Below, in pieces: positions 1-11,015 of a DNA stretch of 64,000 nt. The stretch lies in assembly GCF_963676685.1 (NCBI RefSeq), contig NC_092347.1, positions 66,164,596-66,228,595 of the forward strand, given 5' to 3'. The DNA is from Mytilus edulis. Taxonomy: Eukaryota > Mollusca > Bivalvia > Mytilida > Mytilidae. Positions within the stretch are counted from its first letter, which is position 1, and the number at the start of each line of letters is the position of its first letter. The notes under the pieces were generated by a model. It was not told the DNA's origin. It ran no database searches and saw nothing but the letters and a program-made list of their open reading frames with translations. The position numbers and the translations under genes are program-made.

Positions 1-1400
1 TGTACATACAGCTAGCAGAGTGATAAATTCCTAGTATTCAAACTGTAGGAAGAGTTACCTGGAAACGCCCTACTTATGCAAGTAAGTTTCCAAAAATTAC
101 AAAGTTCAACTTTCTCCGAAAAGAGAACATATTAATAAAAATTAAACCCTGACCACACCTTCAATATATGTACAAACAGACAGTAAAGAGAAAACTTCTA
201 GGATTCAAACTGTTAGAGGAGTTATGAGGAATAACTATATACCAATAATAAATGAGACGGACGGACGGACAGAGGTTAAACACTATGCCCCCAACTTTCA
301 GTTGCAGTAGCTTAAGAACAGTTTTAATTGGCTGACTAGACTAAATAGATCGATATGACTGGGTAATTTAAATCCATCGGGGTGATCTCGGGTTCCCCAG
401 AAAGGTAATGAGATTTTGCTCAACGTGTGGCACTCTTCGTGTTATTCACAAAATTACAAACCGAGTGAATTGGTTTTATTTGGAAGTTCACATTCGAGTA
501 AATGAAGAAAGTATTATGGTTACGACAACTGGAACATGTTCGTCGTCACATGTGAAACAGATATTCCAAAAAGTTTATTTTTCATTTAGTGCGAGGTAGA
601 TCAGAGAATTCAATTGATTAAAAGTAAAAGATTGATATTCGTATACATGTTTAAATGATCATTAACGCTAAAAAAATCGGAGAATTCTTATTTTATAGTA
701 CTAATGCTTGTCGCTTAGTCCGAGCCCCCCATCCCCCGATTTTCCTGTGGCTTAAGTGTGAGTTGATTTGATGTGTTTCATTTGTTAACAAAAAAGTATT
801 AATCTTTGTGTCGAGCCTGCGACATCAATGTCGTCGATAGTGGCGTCATTTCCTGACCCTTTATAGCTTACTATGGGGTATGGGGTTTGCTCATTGTTGA
901 AAACCATACAGTTTTGTTTTATTTAAATAAAACCGAATTAAACTGTTTTGACATGATAAATTTATTACCTCCATGAAGTGTTTTGAAACTTGTATAGGAG
1001 TTTTTCCTCAATATCAAGAAAAAGCATCTACAGAGAAACTTTTTTTTTTACCGATAAATGTACAGCCGATCAACATTACGCTTTTACACTGAAAGCAGCA
1101 ATATCAGGCGAGACAAAGCGTTCCGTGGACTATTTTACAAATTTATTATAATACTGCTTCTATTTGAGAACTTCGGATCAAATAACAGGACCAAGTGTTT
1201 TGGGGATATCCCAATTATGTCCGAATTACTGTAACATTTTTAGGATTTATTTTTTTATTATTGTCTGCTGTTCCCCTTTTTCATACCAAATAAGTCTGAA
1301 CAACCACTCGAACTTTAATTTAGACTTTAACTTTGGCGATACCCATCCAAAGCACATTAAACAAACGACATATTGAAATCTGTTCAGAAATGATTTTTTT
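1..1400. other. no supported gene; repeat relics
   Basis: AT-rich sequence with no ORF I can support as a gene. A short diverged match to the reverse complement of the Penelope-type 3' tail lies near 375-505 (CAACGTGTGGCACTCTTCGTGTT compared with the tail elsewhere), and a short 'TATAGCTTACTATGGGGTAT' relic near 865-885 resembles a repeat family seen at 27.1 kb and 30.8 kb. Confidence 0.5.
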
Positions 1401-1404
1401 TTTC

Positions 1405-1555
1405 ACATAGTGCATGGTGGCCTTTTGTAGCTGACTATACGGAGTGTTGAAGGCTGTACGGTTGCTTATATATGATTTCTTACATCCCCTGCATTTAAAC
1501 TCTGGTGGATAGTTGTCTTATTGGCAATCACACCACATCTAAATATTTCTACAAA
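1405..1555 (-). repeat. dispersed repeat fragment (family of 27.1 and 30.7 kb)
   Basis: Reads as a diverged reverse-orientation copy of the repeat at 30705-31110. Shared landmarks are 'TAGCTGACTATACGG' and 'GTTGTCTTATTGGCAATCA'. No coding content. The superfamily is not recognised. Confidence 0.55.
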
Positions 1556-1724
1556 TTCGTTCGGTGAAAAATTATCTATTATAGGTCATGCTGATCTTTA
1601 ATTATATTACATGATTCAATAGCACAAATATCAAAACATTGTTTTGGAACTAAACGCATTTATTTAAAAACCAGCTGCTGGCATGACACGTGTTATGTTC
1701 TTCTCATATATGTTATGATGGTAT

Positions 1725-2290
1725 GATATTAAACCCGGCTAACGGGAGGGGTTGTGCCTGATATTTATATGATGAAGACATAATCCTTCAATCAGTTTAA
1801 TTGAAGTCTGGAGCTGGTGTGTCAGTTAAATGCTAGTAGTCGGTTGTTATTTATGTATTAATGTCATTTTATTTATTTTCTTTGGTTACATCTTCTGACA
1901 TCAGACTCAGACTTCTCTTGAACTGAATTTTAATGTGCGTATTGTTATGCGTTTACTTTTCGACATTGGCTAGAGGTATAGGGGGAGGGTTGAGATCTCA
2001 TAAACATGTTGAACCCCGCTGCATTTTTGAGCCTGTTCCAAGTCAGGAGCCTCTGGCCTTTGTTAGTCTTGTATTATTTTTAAGTTTAGTTTCTTGTGTA
2101 CAATTTGGAGTTTAGTATGGCGTTCATTATCACTGAACTAGTATATATATTTGTTTAGGAGCCAGCTGAAGGACGCCTCCGGATGCTGGAATTTCTCGCT
2201 GCATTGAAGACCTGTTGGTGACTTTCTGCTGTTGTCTGTTCTATGGTCGGGTTGTTGTCTCTTTGACACATTCCCCATTTATATTCTCAA
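1725..2290 (-). repeat. about 570-bp dispersed repeat, reverse copy
   Basis: Reverse-complement copy of the unit at 5895-6500 and 37201-37744. Shared landmarks include the 'GGTCGGGTTGTTGTCTCTTT' end, a 'GGAGCCAGCTGAAGGACGCC' segment, and 'TAAACCCGGCTAACGGGAGG'. Small ORFs inside it are incidental. The copy at 37201 is absent from the otherwise matching second duplication unit, so the family has been mobile. Confidence 0.8.
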
Positions 2291-2644
2291 CTTTATTGAA
2301 ATGTATTGTTTTACAATAAATCTGCATCTGATTGCATATCGAGGATATAGCTTTTATGTACATTTCGGATATAAAAAGATGTTCAAACAACCTTTCCCCT
2401 TTGACATATTGAAATAAAACACAATATATTATATAAAAAAATCAGGGAATTGCCAATCACGTGTAAACATTTGATACCCAGACATAATATTTTACCATTT
2501 AGCAAAAAATAAAATGAAATTTTCTAAAGAAAAGTACAATATTCTGTTTAGAATTGCAGTCATTTCAATAGATTTCTGCCAGACTTCATTTTTTTTCTTT
2601 CAATATTTCTTTTCTTTTGTAAACTACGTAATAATAACTGTATT

Positions 2645-4333
2645 CTAACATAGCTCGTACAATATAGGTCCATTATTATTCGCAACCAGCAATTTGTCTT
2701 TCGTAACATTAAACGCGAGTCCAAAAGGATTATCAATTCCGTCATCTTTACCAAGCAGCTTTCTTGCTTGTTTTCCATCTGGCGACAATACAATTATACT
2801 ATTGTTACCAGGTGAAGCAATATAAACGTTCGAGTCTTTATCTACAGATATTCCTCGCGGATAACTAACTAATTGATCTTTGTATTCCCACATCTTCTCT
2901 CCAGTCAACGAACAGCATGTTACTGTATGGCGGGAGTTATTGGTATAAAATATCTTGTCTTTGGATGTTGTTACAAAACTCCAAGTGACCAAGGTATTGT
3001 CTATGACCAAAGTAGAAGAGCAGTTGTCTGATACATTAAATTTCTGTATATCTGTCCAAGTAGTATAATATAAGTGGCACTCTCTGTAACATATACTACA
3101 ACAGAAACTGTTTGTTTTTATCATACTTTCAATTGTTTTTGTTACAATGTTGATGATTTGAATTTGATTCGAATAAGACAATGAAACAGCGACTGTCTTG
3201 TCATCGATAAAAGTAACATCTAATGGGTTTTGATTCGATGACAGAGTTATTGGTATTTTACTCTTCAAAGTGCCATCTGCCTTTAAGAAAAGAAGACATT
3301 TTTTGCTGTTGTCTAGCAGGACGATGTCTCCATTACTAGAAATAGAACACCCTATAATATTATTTAATTCAAGTTTTCTTTTGAACATCATTGTTATATC
3401 ATTGATAGGTGTAGGTGGTGCGCGATGTAATGTTCCAATCTGTGCTTGTTTGCCTTTCTCTGTCTGCAATACTACCAATGGAGAACTCGATTCAACAGAT
3501 ATTGAACCAAATGAAGTAACAGTAGACAATAAATCGGATATCTTGTCCCCAATTTTACAGTTCAAGTCTATCTTCTGTAAACTACCGTCCTCAAATAACG
3601 ACTGCATAAATATTTCATGTTTCTTAATTTCGGTTTCAATCATTTTACTCCCAAGAAATGTCTGCAGGTCTGACGCATATTCTTTTAAAGCTGACATATT
3701 AGTTTGCAATAAATCCAAATTTCCCGAATGTTCAGCAAGTTTTACAAGCAAGTCTTCTATTTGTGATTTAACTTTTTCTTCGGCAGCATATAGATCCTGT
3801 AGTATGTGTTGTTCTAAATTGTCAAGGTGCTCGTTTAATTTATTACGAACCTTTTTTATTTCATCGTGAAATTTCTGCTTTTGTTTCTGTATTTCATCAA
3901 AATTTTGTTTCCGATCTTTTACAACTCTCTCGGCATTCATTTTAATGTCTTTAAGATTCCGATCAAGACTTTCCATTAAAACTGAAATCTTTGCTGTCTG
4001 TATGACATTCTCCAGCGATAATATACCAACACAATTAGCATGGTTGGATGGAATACACAGTGGACAACATAGACTTTCATGTTGCGGACAATAATTCTTG
4101 AATTTTCTATCATGCTGTGAACAGTATGGTGATATATCGGCTATCAAGGGAGGTAATTGTTTATAGTTGTCAACAGATATAACATCATGGTTACGCGTGG
4201 CTTTCGATGCATTGTGGTGCTTCAAACATTGGGAGCATAGTCCTTCATCACAATCAGGACACCAGTAGTCAGCGTTTGTTGTCGTGTGCTGAGAGTCACA
4301 AACACCACATAAAACTGTGCTGGATGATGCCAT
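2645..4333 (-). CDS. TRIM-like protein, B-box1/B-box2/coiled coil/propeller (paralogue A)
   Basis: Predicted 562-residue protein from one coding exon. Residues 9-49 form a B-box 1-type zinc site (C9, C12, C25, C28, C33, C36, H40, H49). Residues 71-101 form a B-box 2 (C71, H74, C82, H85, C90, C93, H98, C101). A charged, Lys/Glu-rich coiled coil follows at about 110-260. The C-terminal third looks like an NHL-type beta-propeller, with its clearest blade near 494-522 (GISVDKDSNVYIAS). There is no RING domain, so autonomous E3 ligase activity is not implied; family knowledge suggests a cytoplasmic regulatory or immune-type role. A splice acceptor (TTATTTTCAG) ends at 4349, 15 nt before the ATG, so a 5' leader intron is expected, and a matching promoter/donor block lies at 7691-7905. 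Two further intact paralogues lie at 11016-12692 and 21502-23184. The exact propeller blade count is not resolved. Confidence 0.93.
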   Translation of the reverse strand: MASSSTVLCGVCDSQHTTTNADYWCPDCDEGLCSQCLKHHNASKATRNHDVISVDNYKQLPPLIADISPYCSQHDRKFKNYCPQHESLCCPLCIPSNHANCVGILSLENVIQTAKISVLMESLDRNLKDIKMNAERVVKDRKQNFDEIQKQKQKFHDEIKKVRNKLNEHLDNLEQHILQDLYAAEEKVKSQIEDLLVKLAEHSGNLDLLQTNMSALKEYASDLQTFLGSKMIETEIKKHEIFMQSLFEDGSLQKIDLNCKIGDKISDLLSTVTSFGSISVESSSPLVVLQTEKGKQAQIGTLHRAPPTPINDITMMFKRKLELNNIIGCSISSNGDIVLLDNSKKCLLFLKADGTLKSKIPITLSSNQNPLDVTFIDDKTVAVSLSYSNQIQIINIVTKTIESMIKTNSFCCSICYRECHLYYTTWTDIQKFNVSDNCSSTLVIDNTLVTWSFVTTSKDKIFYTNNSRHTVTCCSLTGEKMWEYKDQLVSYPRGISVDKDSNVYIASPGNNSIIVLSPDGKQARKLLGKDDGIDNPFGLAFNVTKDKLLVANNNGPILYELC

Positions 4334-5424
4334 TTAAGTCTAGCTCTGCTGAAAATAAGATTTTTTTAATTATAATAGCAGTTTGTTTAAACAAGGATTT
4401 GTATTGTATAGAAGGTATACACATCCATTGATTAACGCGGTTGTTTATATATCTCATTTTAAGTTTCCTTTTGTAACTGGTCCCTTAAAATTGATAACAC
4501 TATTCGAGGAACAAAGGTGTGAATATTGTCTAAATAAATACAATGCTATTGTATAGAACAGATATGATTATATAAAACAATTCAGAATTGGCATGCTTTT
4601 CCTGTCTGAATGCATATTACATAATGTTTACTCTATTAATAATTATTATTGTTAGAGTTGTACATGTTTATATATAAGTTTATCTCCTTGTATCTGTATA
4701 CAAAGATTTACGATTACTGAAAGGTTTATTCAATCCACAAAATACCTGTTTTATAAGGCTGACGATTTCATGATTTAGATCCTTTCTTACACTTTTGGGT
4801 TGTATGAAATTCAGTCAACTGAGCCATGTTCACTTAAATATAAAGGGGACTATAAAAATATCGACTTATGATGAAAATTTAAGGGGCATTACATACCCCA
4901 AAAAACAAAAACAAAATAAAATCTTTTTTTCAAACATTTTATAGCAGACTAATATAAAAATAATATTTTGCTCTTTTCGGTCATTTTTTTTCAATTTCGT
5001 CAACATAAGCTTAAAAAGCATCGCAGTTGTATTACTGACTTGCATCATAATTCGTATCCATGCAACCTTTTAATTTTGACCTTAATGGATATCAATTGTT
5101 GATGTCTTTCCCATTAGTTCTATTCATTGAAAGAAAAGGATGAAACATTAAAATGTAATTAAGGAGACACAGGGGAAGGGCGAGGTTTTACCGAGCCCTT
5201 GCCCAATTTTGTGCCGAATACAAAAAGTTTATATCATTCTGACATTGACCTAATATTGTTGTATACTGCAATTAAATTAATACATTGATAGCTATTTAAA
5301 TAGTCAATCAATGAACTTCTGATTGCAGAAAAAGTTATCCATGCTTAAATTGACATTGCACAAACTATAGCTGTGTTAAATTATTTAGTAAATAGACACA
5401 ACTAGTTGCAGTATAGAATTGAAA

Positions 5425-5580
5425 GCATGCTTCTAAAAGAGGGACGAAAGATACCAGAAGGACAGTCAACTCATAGATTAATAAAAAGTAAACTGACAAC
5501 GCCACGGCTAAAAATAAAAAGACAAACAGACAATAATAGTACAGAAGACACAACATAGAAAACTTAAGACTAAGCAGCAC
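5425..5580 (-). mobile_element. Penelope-like element 3' tail fragment
   Basis: Carries the tail landmark 'GAGGGACGAAAGATACCAGA', then 'CAACGCCACGGCTAAAAATA', in the orientation of the 55.1-58.2 kb element. It is a short truncated remnant without coding sequence. The same tail recurs at about ten places in the window. Confidence 0.75.
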
Positions 5581-5894
5581 GAAATTATCGTTATTATTTA
5601 GAAATTATCTAAATTATCATCTGAATTTGTAATTGCATATAAAAAGGAACTTAAGGCAGCAAGGAGTCCGTGCATATAAGCTGGATTAAACAAACAAATT
5701 AAAACAATGCAACAAGAACACTTGTGCTGAATGGCCAACAATTCGATCTTGCTAGTTATATTAGCAAGACGCAATTCTTTGTATATATCTTTCATTGTTT
5801 AAGTTATAAAAGCAGAATTTAAAAAAAGGGTTCATCTTGATTTAAGGGCAACAGATCCAGTAATGGGAAAATTCTCACTGTAACTTATTCTGAG

Positions 5895-6500
5895 TAAAAT
5901 TGAGAAAGGAAATGGGGAATGTGTCAAAGCGACAACAACCCGACCATAGAACAGACAACAGCCGAAGGCCACCAATGGGTCTTCAATGTAGCGAGATTTC
6001 TCGCACCCGTAGGTGTCCTTCAGCTGGCCCCTAAAACTAAGTATACTAGTACAGTGATAATGGACGTCATACTAAACTCCGAGTTATACACAAGAAACTA
6101 AAATTAAAAATCATAATAGACGAACAAAGGCCAGAGGCTCCTGACTTGGGACAGGCGCAAAATTGCGGCGGGGTTAAACATGTTTATGAGATCTCAACAC
6201 CCCTATACCTCTAGCCAATGTAGAAAAGTGAACGCATAACAATACGCACATTAAATTCAGTTCAAGAGAAGTCCGAGTCCAATGTCAAAAGATACAACAA
6301 AAGAAAATAAATAAAATGACAATAATACATAAATAACAACAGACTACTAGCAGTTAACTGACATGCCAGCTCCAGACCTCAATTAAACTGGTTGAAAGAG
6401 TATGTCTTCATCATATGAATATCAGGCACATTCCCTCCCGTTAGGGGTTTAGTATCATACTATCATAAAATATAACAGAAGAACATAACCCGTGTCATGC
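5895..6500 (+). repeat. about 570-bp dispersed repeat
   Basis: Forward copy of the family at 1725-2290 (reverse) and 37201-37744 (forward). It starts near 'AATGGGGAATGTGTCAAAGC' and ends near 'CCTCCCGTTAGGGGTTTAGT'. No ORF of note; lies in the inferred leader intron of TRIM-like gene A. Confidence 0.85.
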
Positions 6501-6779
6501 CAATAACTGTTGTTTTATTTTTTGGTTTTTTTTTCGAAATCAAGTTATTAATAATTTTAAAATAAAACTTCGTGTTATAATTTTTTGTCTCTCAATAAGC
6601 AAGTAGAGGGTTGATTAACGTCATAACAACTTAATGCTCAAGCCGTTTTCAAAAACGTAGGTAAAAGACACTAACTAAAATTGGTAGAAATTCATCACTT
6701 CTTTAACTAGTAAACTGATAATTTTGATCAGTTTTACTTATTTCTAAATTTAATTTTGCTTATCATTGTTTAAAGCTTA

Positions 6780-7250
6780 TCTCTATCTACTATAGTTTTC
6801 CACACCCACTATGGTAAAATTCAGTGTCAATAATCCAAAAATGAGTTGGTTGACTATTTCGGTCATTACGGTTTCTGCAGAAAATGCAAAATCAACCCCA
6901 TTCAAGCGCAATAACTACCTATAAAGGGTCATATATTTCGATCATGCTAATTCATTTATAGATCCTATTTTAATTGCTGCTTATATTTTCAGTATCCAAT
7001 TTTCCTTTAACTATAATAACTTCGAAAAAAGTGGTAAAAATCGTTTTCAAGTGTATAATAATCACTATAAGGGGTCAAAAGAGACGTCAAAGATACAAAC
7101 GGGCGTTCAAATCTCGAATTTGAATATCAACTGACAACGCCATAGCAAAAAAGAAAGTAAAAAAAGACAAACAACAGTGAAACACAAAAACAACCAAGGT
7201 ACCCCAGAGCGGTGAGCAGAGGCTACTCTACATGTAGCACCTATTGACGA
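6780..7250. repeat. diverged dispersed-repeat debris
   Basis: 6780-7080 resembles the repeat at 26037-26385 and 60340-61270 (landmarks 'GACTATTTCGGTCAT', 'GCAATAACTACCTATAAAGG'). 7078-7250 is a strongly diverged minus-strand Penelope tail ('CAACTGACAACGCCATAGC', then 'CATGTAGCACC'). No coding potential. Confidence 0.55.
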
Positions 7251-7690
7251 CATGACCATAAATGATCATTTAAAGATATTTCAGTCGGTCATTTCTACTA
7301 TTATAAAAGTTTTTCTATAGCTATAACAATTTTCAAGAAAATAAACAACAATGTAATACCAGGGGCAATAATTCCAATGAAGGTTGTCTCATTTTTCTAA
7401 AATGTTAAATTTGTACTGGCTTACAACTTTTATATAGTCAAAACTACCGTGTTTAAATTCTAAAACAAACCTTTCGTCATCAGGTGAGCTCATGAAAAAC
7501 ATGACCTAAAAGAAACACCACGAAATTAAATGAGAACAATAACTCCTACTTCTTAGACAATTTAGCGCAGATCAAGTAATAAGGGGCCTAAACAAGCAGG
7601 GGTGCATTCATGTGCTCTGGATAACTATTTGTGTGAAATATCAAAGCTATTATAGGTAACTTGAATATAATTTGGTTCATAATATCTTAC

Positions 7691-7905
7691 CTGATCTAAT
7701 GAATGATATCATGAACAAGGAAGGTTAAAAGTATAAATAGATATGTGACGACAGACTTCACGTGACTCGTTGTAGTATTGCTAAATCTATATTTAAGATA
7801 TGGAATGTTTTTCAATTTAAGTGACATGTATCTCGCCTGAAAGTTAACCCAGAAGCATTGGTGAATATATTAAAGAAAATTGTTTTTTAACTAGTATAGC
7901 ACAAA
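7691..7905 (-). promoter_or_regulatory. conserved promoter plus leader-exon block of TRIM-like gene A
   Basis: Read on the minus strand the block holds CACGTGA (E-box), GTCGTCACA (CRE-like half-site), TATTTATACTTTT (TATA-like, about 7727-7739) and, some 40 nt on, ATCAG|GTAAGA with the exon edge at 7691. The same order and spacing recur at 13725-13935 upstream of paralogue B and at 28613-28810 upstream of the pseudogene, while nearby sequence has diverged. I infer promoter, start region and donor of a short noncoding first exon. The transcription start is not determined. Confidence 0.6.
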
Positions 7906-7999
7906 TGAAATACTATTATACTCGATACAGTTGAATACGAAAATAAAAGAACAACCTGCTCCCTCCCAAATCACCAACAACAAAACGAACTAGAGGCTC

Positions 8000-8910
8000 C
8001 AATGAGCCTGTGTCGACCACCTAATACTTTTATTTACAATTGATGCATGAAATGATGCAATCGTTTTACATTTTCTATTGTTTCAGATCTATATAAGATT
8101 ACTAAAATTTATCAAAAATTGTTAAATTTGACTTTAAAGGTCAATACCTCCTTATTGGGAAAATTAATCATTTTGTCATGTTGACTCATTTGTAGATCTT
8201 ATTATGCTGAACATCATTTCTGTTTACTTTTTATTTCTATCCATAATATTATTCAAGATAATAACAAAAAACTGCAAATTTTACTAATTCAGGGGAGGCA
8301 ACCCAACAACAGCTTGTCTGAAACATCATGAACATTCAGGACAGATAGATAATAACCTAATGAACACTTTCACACTTAAGCATGTCGGCCATATTGATTT
8401 GTGGGTGGGATCATCGGACATATTTTTTTTTAATTAAAATACCCTAGTGATGATAGTAGTAAAGTTTGGTTAAATGTGACCGAGTAGTTTCGGAAAAGAA
8501 GATTTTTGTAAAATATTACAAAAATTTAAGAACAATTTTTAAAAAGTGCAGCAACCCAACAACTGGTTGTTTGATGCTCCTGAATATTTCAGGTCAGATA
8601 GATCTTAACATGATGAAAATTTGTATTCTTTCAGATTTGCTTTAAATGCTTTAGTTTCAAAGATTTAAGTCAAAAACTACATTTTACCCCTATGTTCTAT
8701 TTTTAGCCAAATCGGCCATCTTGGTTGGCAAGCGGGGTCACCGGACACATTTTTTAAACTAAATGCCCAAGTGATGAATGGTAAAGTTTGGTAAAATTTG
8801 GCCTGAGAGTGTAAGAGGACATAATATTTGTAAAAGTTAACGGACGACGGACAACGGACAACATACAACGGATTAGTGATGAGAAAATTCACTTAGCAAA
8901 TTAGCTAAAA
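8000..8910 (+). repeat. dispersed repeat, decayed full-length copy
   Basis: Diverged relative of 60340-61270. Shared landmarks are 'GCAACCCAACAAC', 'CAGATAGATCTTAACATGAT', 'GGCCATCTTGGTTGG', the 'ACGGACGACGGACAACGG' end and a terminal 'TTAGCTAAAAA'. The short minus-strand ORF at 8677-8892 lies wholly within it and has a paralogous ORF in the 61-kb copy, so it is repeat-derived. Confidence 0.8.
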
Positions 8911-9179
8911 AAGAACAGATAAGTAAACTTGATTACACTAAACATCTCTAAAACTATTAACAGTATAGACTTATAGTAGTGACCCTTGACTCTAAACTGT
9001 TTTAAAGTATTGATTGATTGTTTCACCAGTGAATGTCCAATTATTCAGAACTAGTAGAGTACCATTAAACAAATAATCACACTCCGTGTAGTCAATACTA
9101 GTAGTCAATGACAATATTTTGCATAGTGGTAGACATATTTTACTTTGATGCAAATCTTTAAAATTATTTACTAAATGTT

Positions 9180-9700
9180 CATAAGTTCATACGTCCAGAA
9201 CTATTGGAACTCGTTCAAATTATAAGACATCCTTTTAAACGTCGCAATTCCGATGGGACATGGCCGCGTCTGTTTATATCTTATAACTTAAACGAGTTGG
9301 TTGACCTTTATGGAATAACCGTTTCACAAATGATATCGGATATGTTCCTTACGTCGTAAATACAATCCCCTTCCCTTTCATGAATGTGACCTACCGAATT
9401 AGACTATTTACCAGATTTGTAGTCACATAAGCAACACGACGGGTGCCACATGTGAAGCAGGATCTGCTTACCCTTTCGGAGCACCTCAGATCACTTCTAG
9501 TTATTGGTGGGGTTCGTGTTGTTTATTCTTTAGTTTTCTATGTTGTGTCATGTGTACTATTGTTTTTCTGTTTGTCTTTTTCATTTTTAGCCATGGCGTT
9601 GTCAGTTTGTTTTAGATTTATGAGTTTGACTGTCCCTTTGGTATCTTTCGTCCCTCTTTTAAAAACGAGAGTCGCACTAATTGCCATTGCATTTAACTGA
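9180..9700 (+). mobile_element. Penelope-like element, 3' end fragment
   Basis: Contains the end of a degraded reverse transcriptase frame ('GAATAACCGTTTCACAAATG', 'GATATCGGATATGTTCCTTA') and the untranslated tail ('GACGGGTGCCACATGTGAAG', 'TTAGCCATGGCGTTGTCAG'). Upstream coding parts are missing. Same orientation and content as the 3' part of 19095-20215. Confidence 0.8.
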
Positions 9701-10960
9701 ATTTTCCTGCGGAAGGTGGTTGATTGTATCCTGCCAATTCAGCTTAGCCAACCAATTAAAACTGAATGCCACGCAATAACCAATACTGCTGAAAATGGCA
9801 TTAAACACCAACAGTTAATCATAAATCTATTCACTCATAAATGAGAAACGGTTGTAGAAATTAGGGTGTTTTTTTTCAAACTTGACTTTAAAGTAAATTA
9901 TTTCGTATATGTTAAGAAATTTATTTTTAGTCAGTGCCTTTAAAATATTTTTTATTAAAGTATTGAAATACAAATTGTTTATATTCATATACATTGTATT
10001 TTAAGTAGATTTATATTTGAAATGTTGTATTAAAAAGTTTATATTTATATTTAGGAATATTTTTTAAAAATGATTGTGATATACATGAAGAAATCCGTTG
10101 TTACCTATACTTATGTTATTTTTAGTCAGCAAATACATTTTATGAATACAGATTTACATTTCAACTCGCATACTTTTCACAAATGATTATTATTTTAATT
10201 GTCAGTTGATAAACTTTTTTTCTTGCCCAGATTGTTGAAAAATATGTTGGTTTTTTATCAGGTTGCAAAATACCAGTATGAGCTATTGTCACCAATTAGT
10301 GTCCCTTTTCTGTCATCAATATTTTTTCAAAGATTTTCTTCTCTGGTCAAAGAAAGAACAAAAGGGTAAAATGCAGGTATTGTCAAAAAATTTATAAATT
10401 GTAGATGGAAGATACAGAAAATATGATGGGGAACAAATATTTAGAATATTGATATCTATCTTTTTTCCATTCAATTTAAATTATCAGACCACACTTCTTA
10501 GACATTATAAGAACCCCATCAATGGATTAGCGGAAGGCCTTTGCAGTGTCCCTGTCTGTCATCAACCTCAGTGAAACCTTCTTTATAAGCTAAATAGGAC
10601 CTTATCGCACCTACACATTCCCTATCTTTCAGGAATTTATAGTTGAAAAGCTCTTCCTGTTTAATTTTTATGCCCCATTTATGGGCATTATGTTTTCTGG
10701 TCTGTGTTTCTGTACGTCAATCCGACTGTCCTGCATCACAAATAACGGTTTTCATACAAATGAGCAACTAACCATCACCCAAAATTGTATATAGAAAATG
10801 AACTGCGCGTGTTGATTTCTTCATTTAACTTATCGTTTTAGCATTTATTATAAAGGACGATTTTTTCATATTTCTACAAATACATTCTGCTAATATTTTG
10901 TTCTGACATTATAGATCCATTTGTCAACAATTTCAGTAAATTTCGGGCACAAATTTTTTA
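9700..10960. other. intergenic, nothing supported
   Basis: AT-rich sequence between the Penelope fragment and the 3' end of TRIM-like gene B. I see no gene, RNA gene or clear repeat. Confidence 0.5.
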
Positions 10961-10962
10961 AA

Positions 10963-10968
10963 TTTATT
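10963..10968 (-). terminator. polyadenylation signal of TRIM-like gene B
   Basis: AATAAA on the minus strand about 50 nt downstream of the stop codon of gene B. A signal sits at a similar distance behind gene C. Confidence 0.55.
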
Positions 10969-11015
10969 TCTTTTGCAGCTGTGAACCACGTAATCAGAAC
11001 TATGTCATGCATGTC

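Larger units (their letters stand above)
4351..7690 (-). other. inferred 5' leader intron of TRIM-like gene A
   Basis: Spans from the donor-like CAG|GTAAGA (exon edge 7691) to the acceptor TTATTTTCAG (exon resumes at about 4348). It contains Penelope tail debris (5425-5580, 7078-7250) and a dispersed repeat (5895-6500), as expected for an intron. Inferred by analogy with paralogue B; no transcript evidence. Confidence 0.5.

Noticed and set aside
3270-3869. 199-codon plus-strand ORF.
   Set aside because: Lies entirely antisense to the TRIM-like gene A coding exon; the paralogous antisense ORF at 22301-22651 is shorter. It is a shadow of codon usage.
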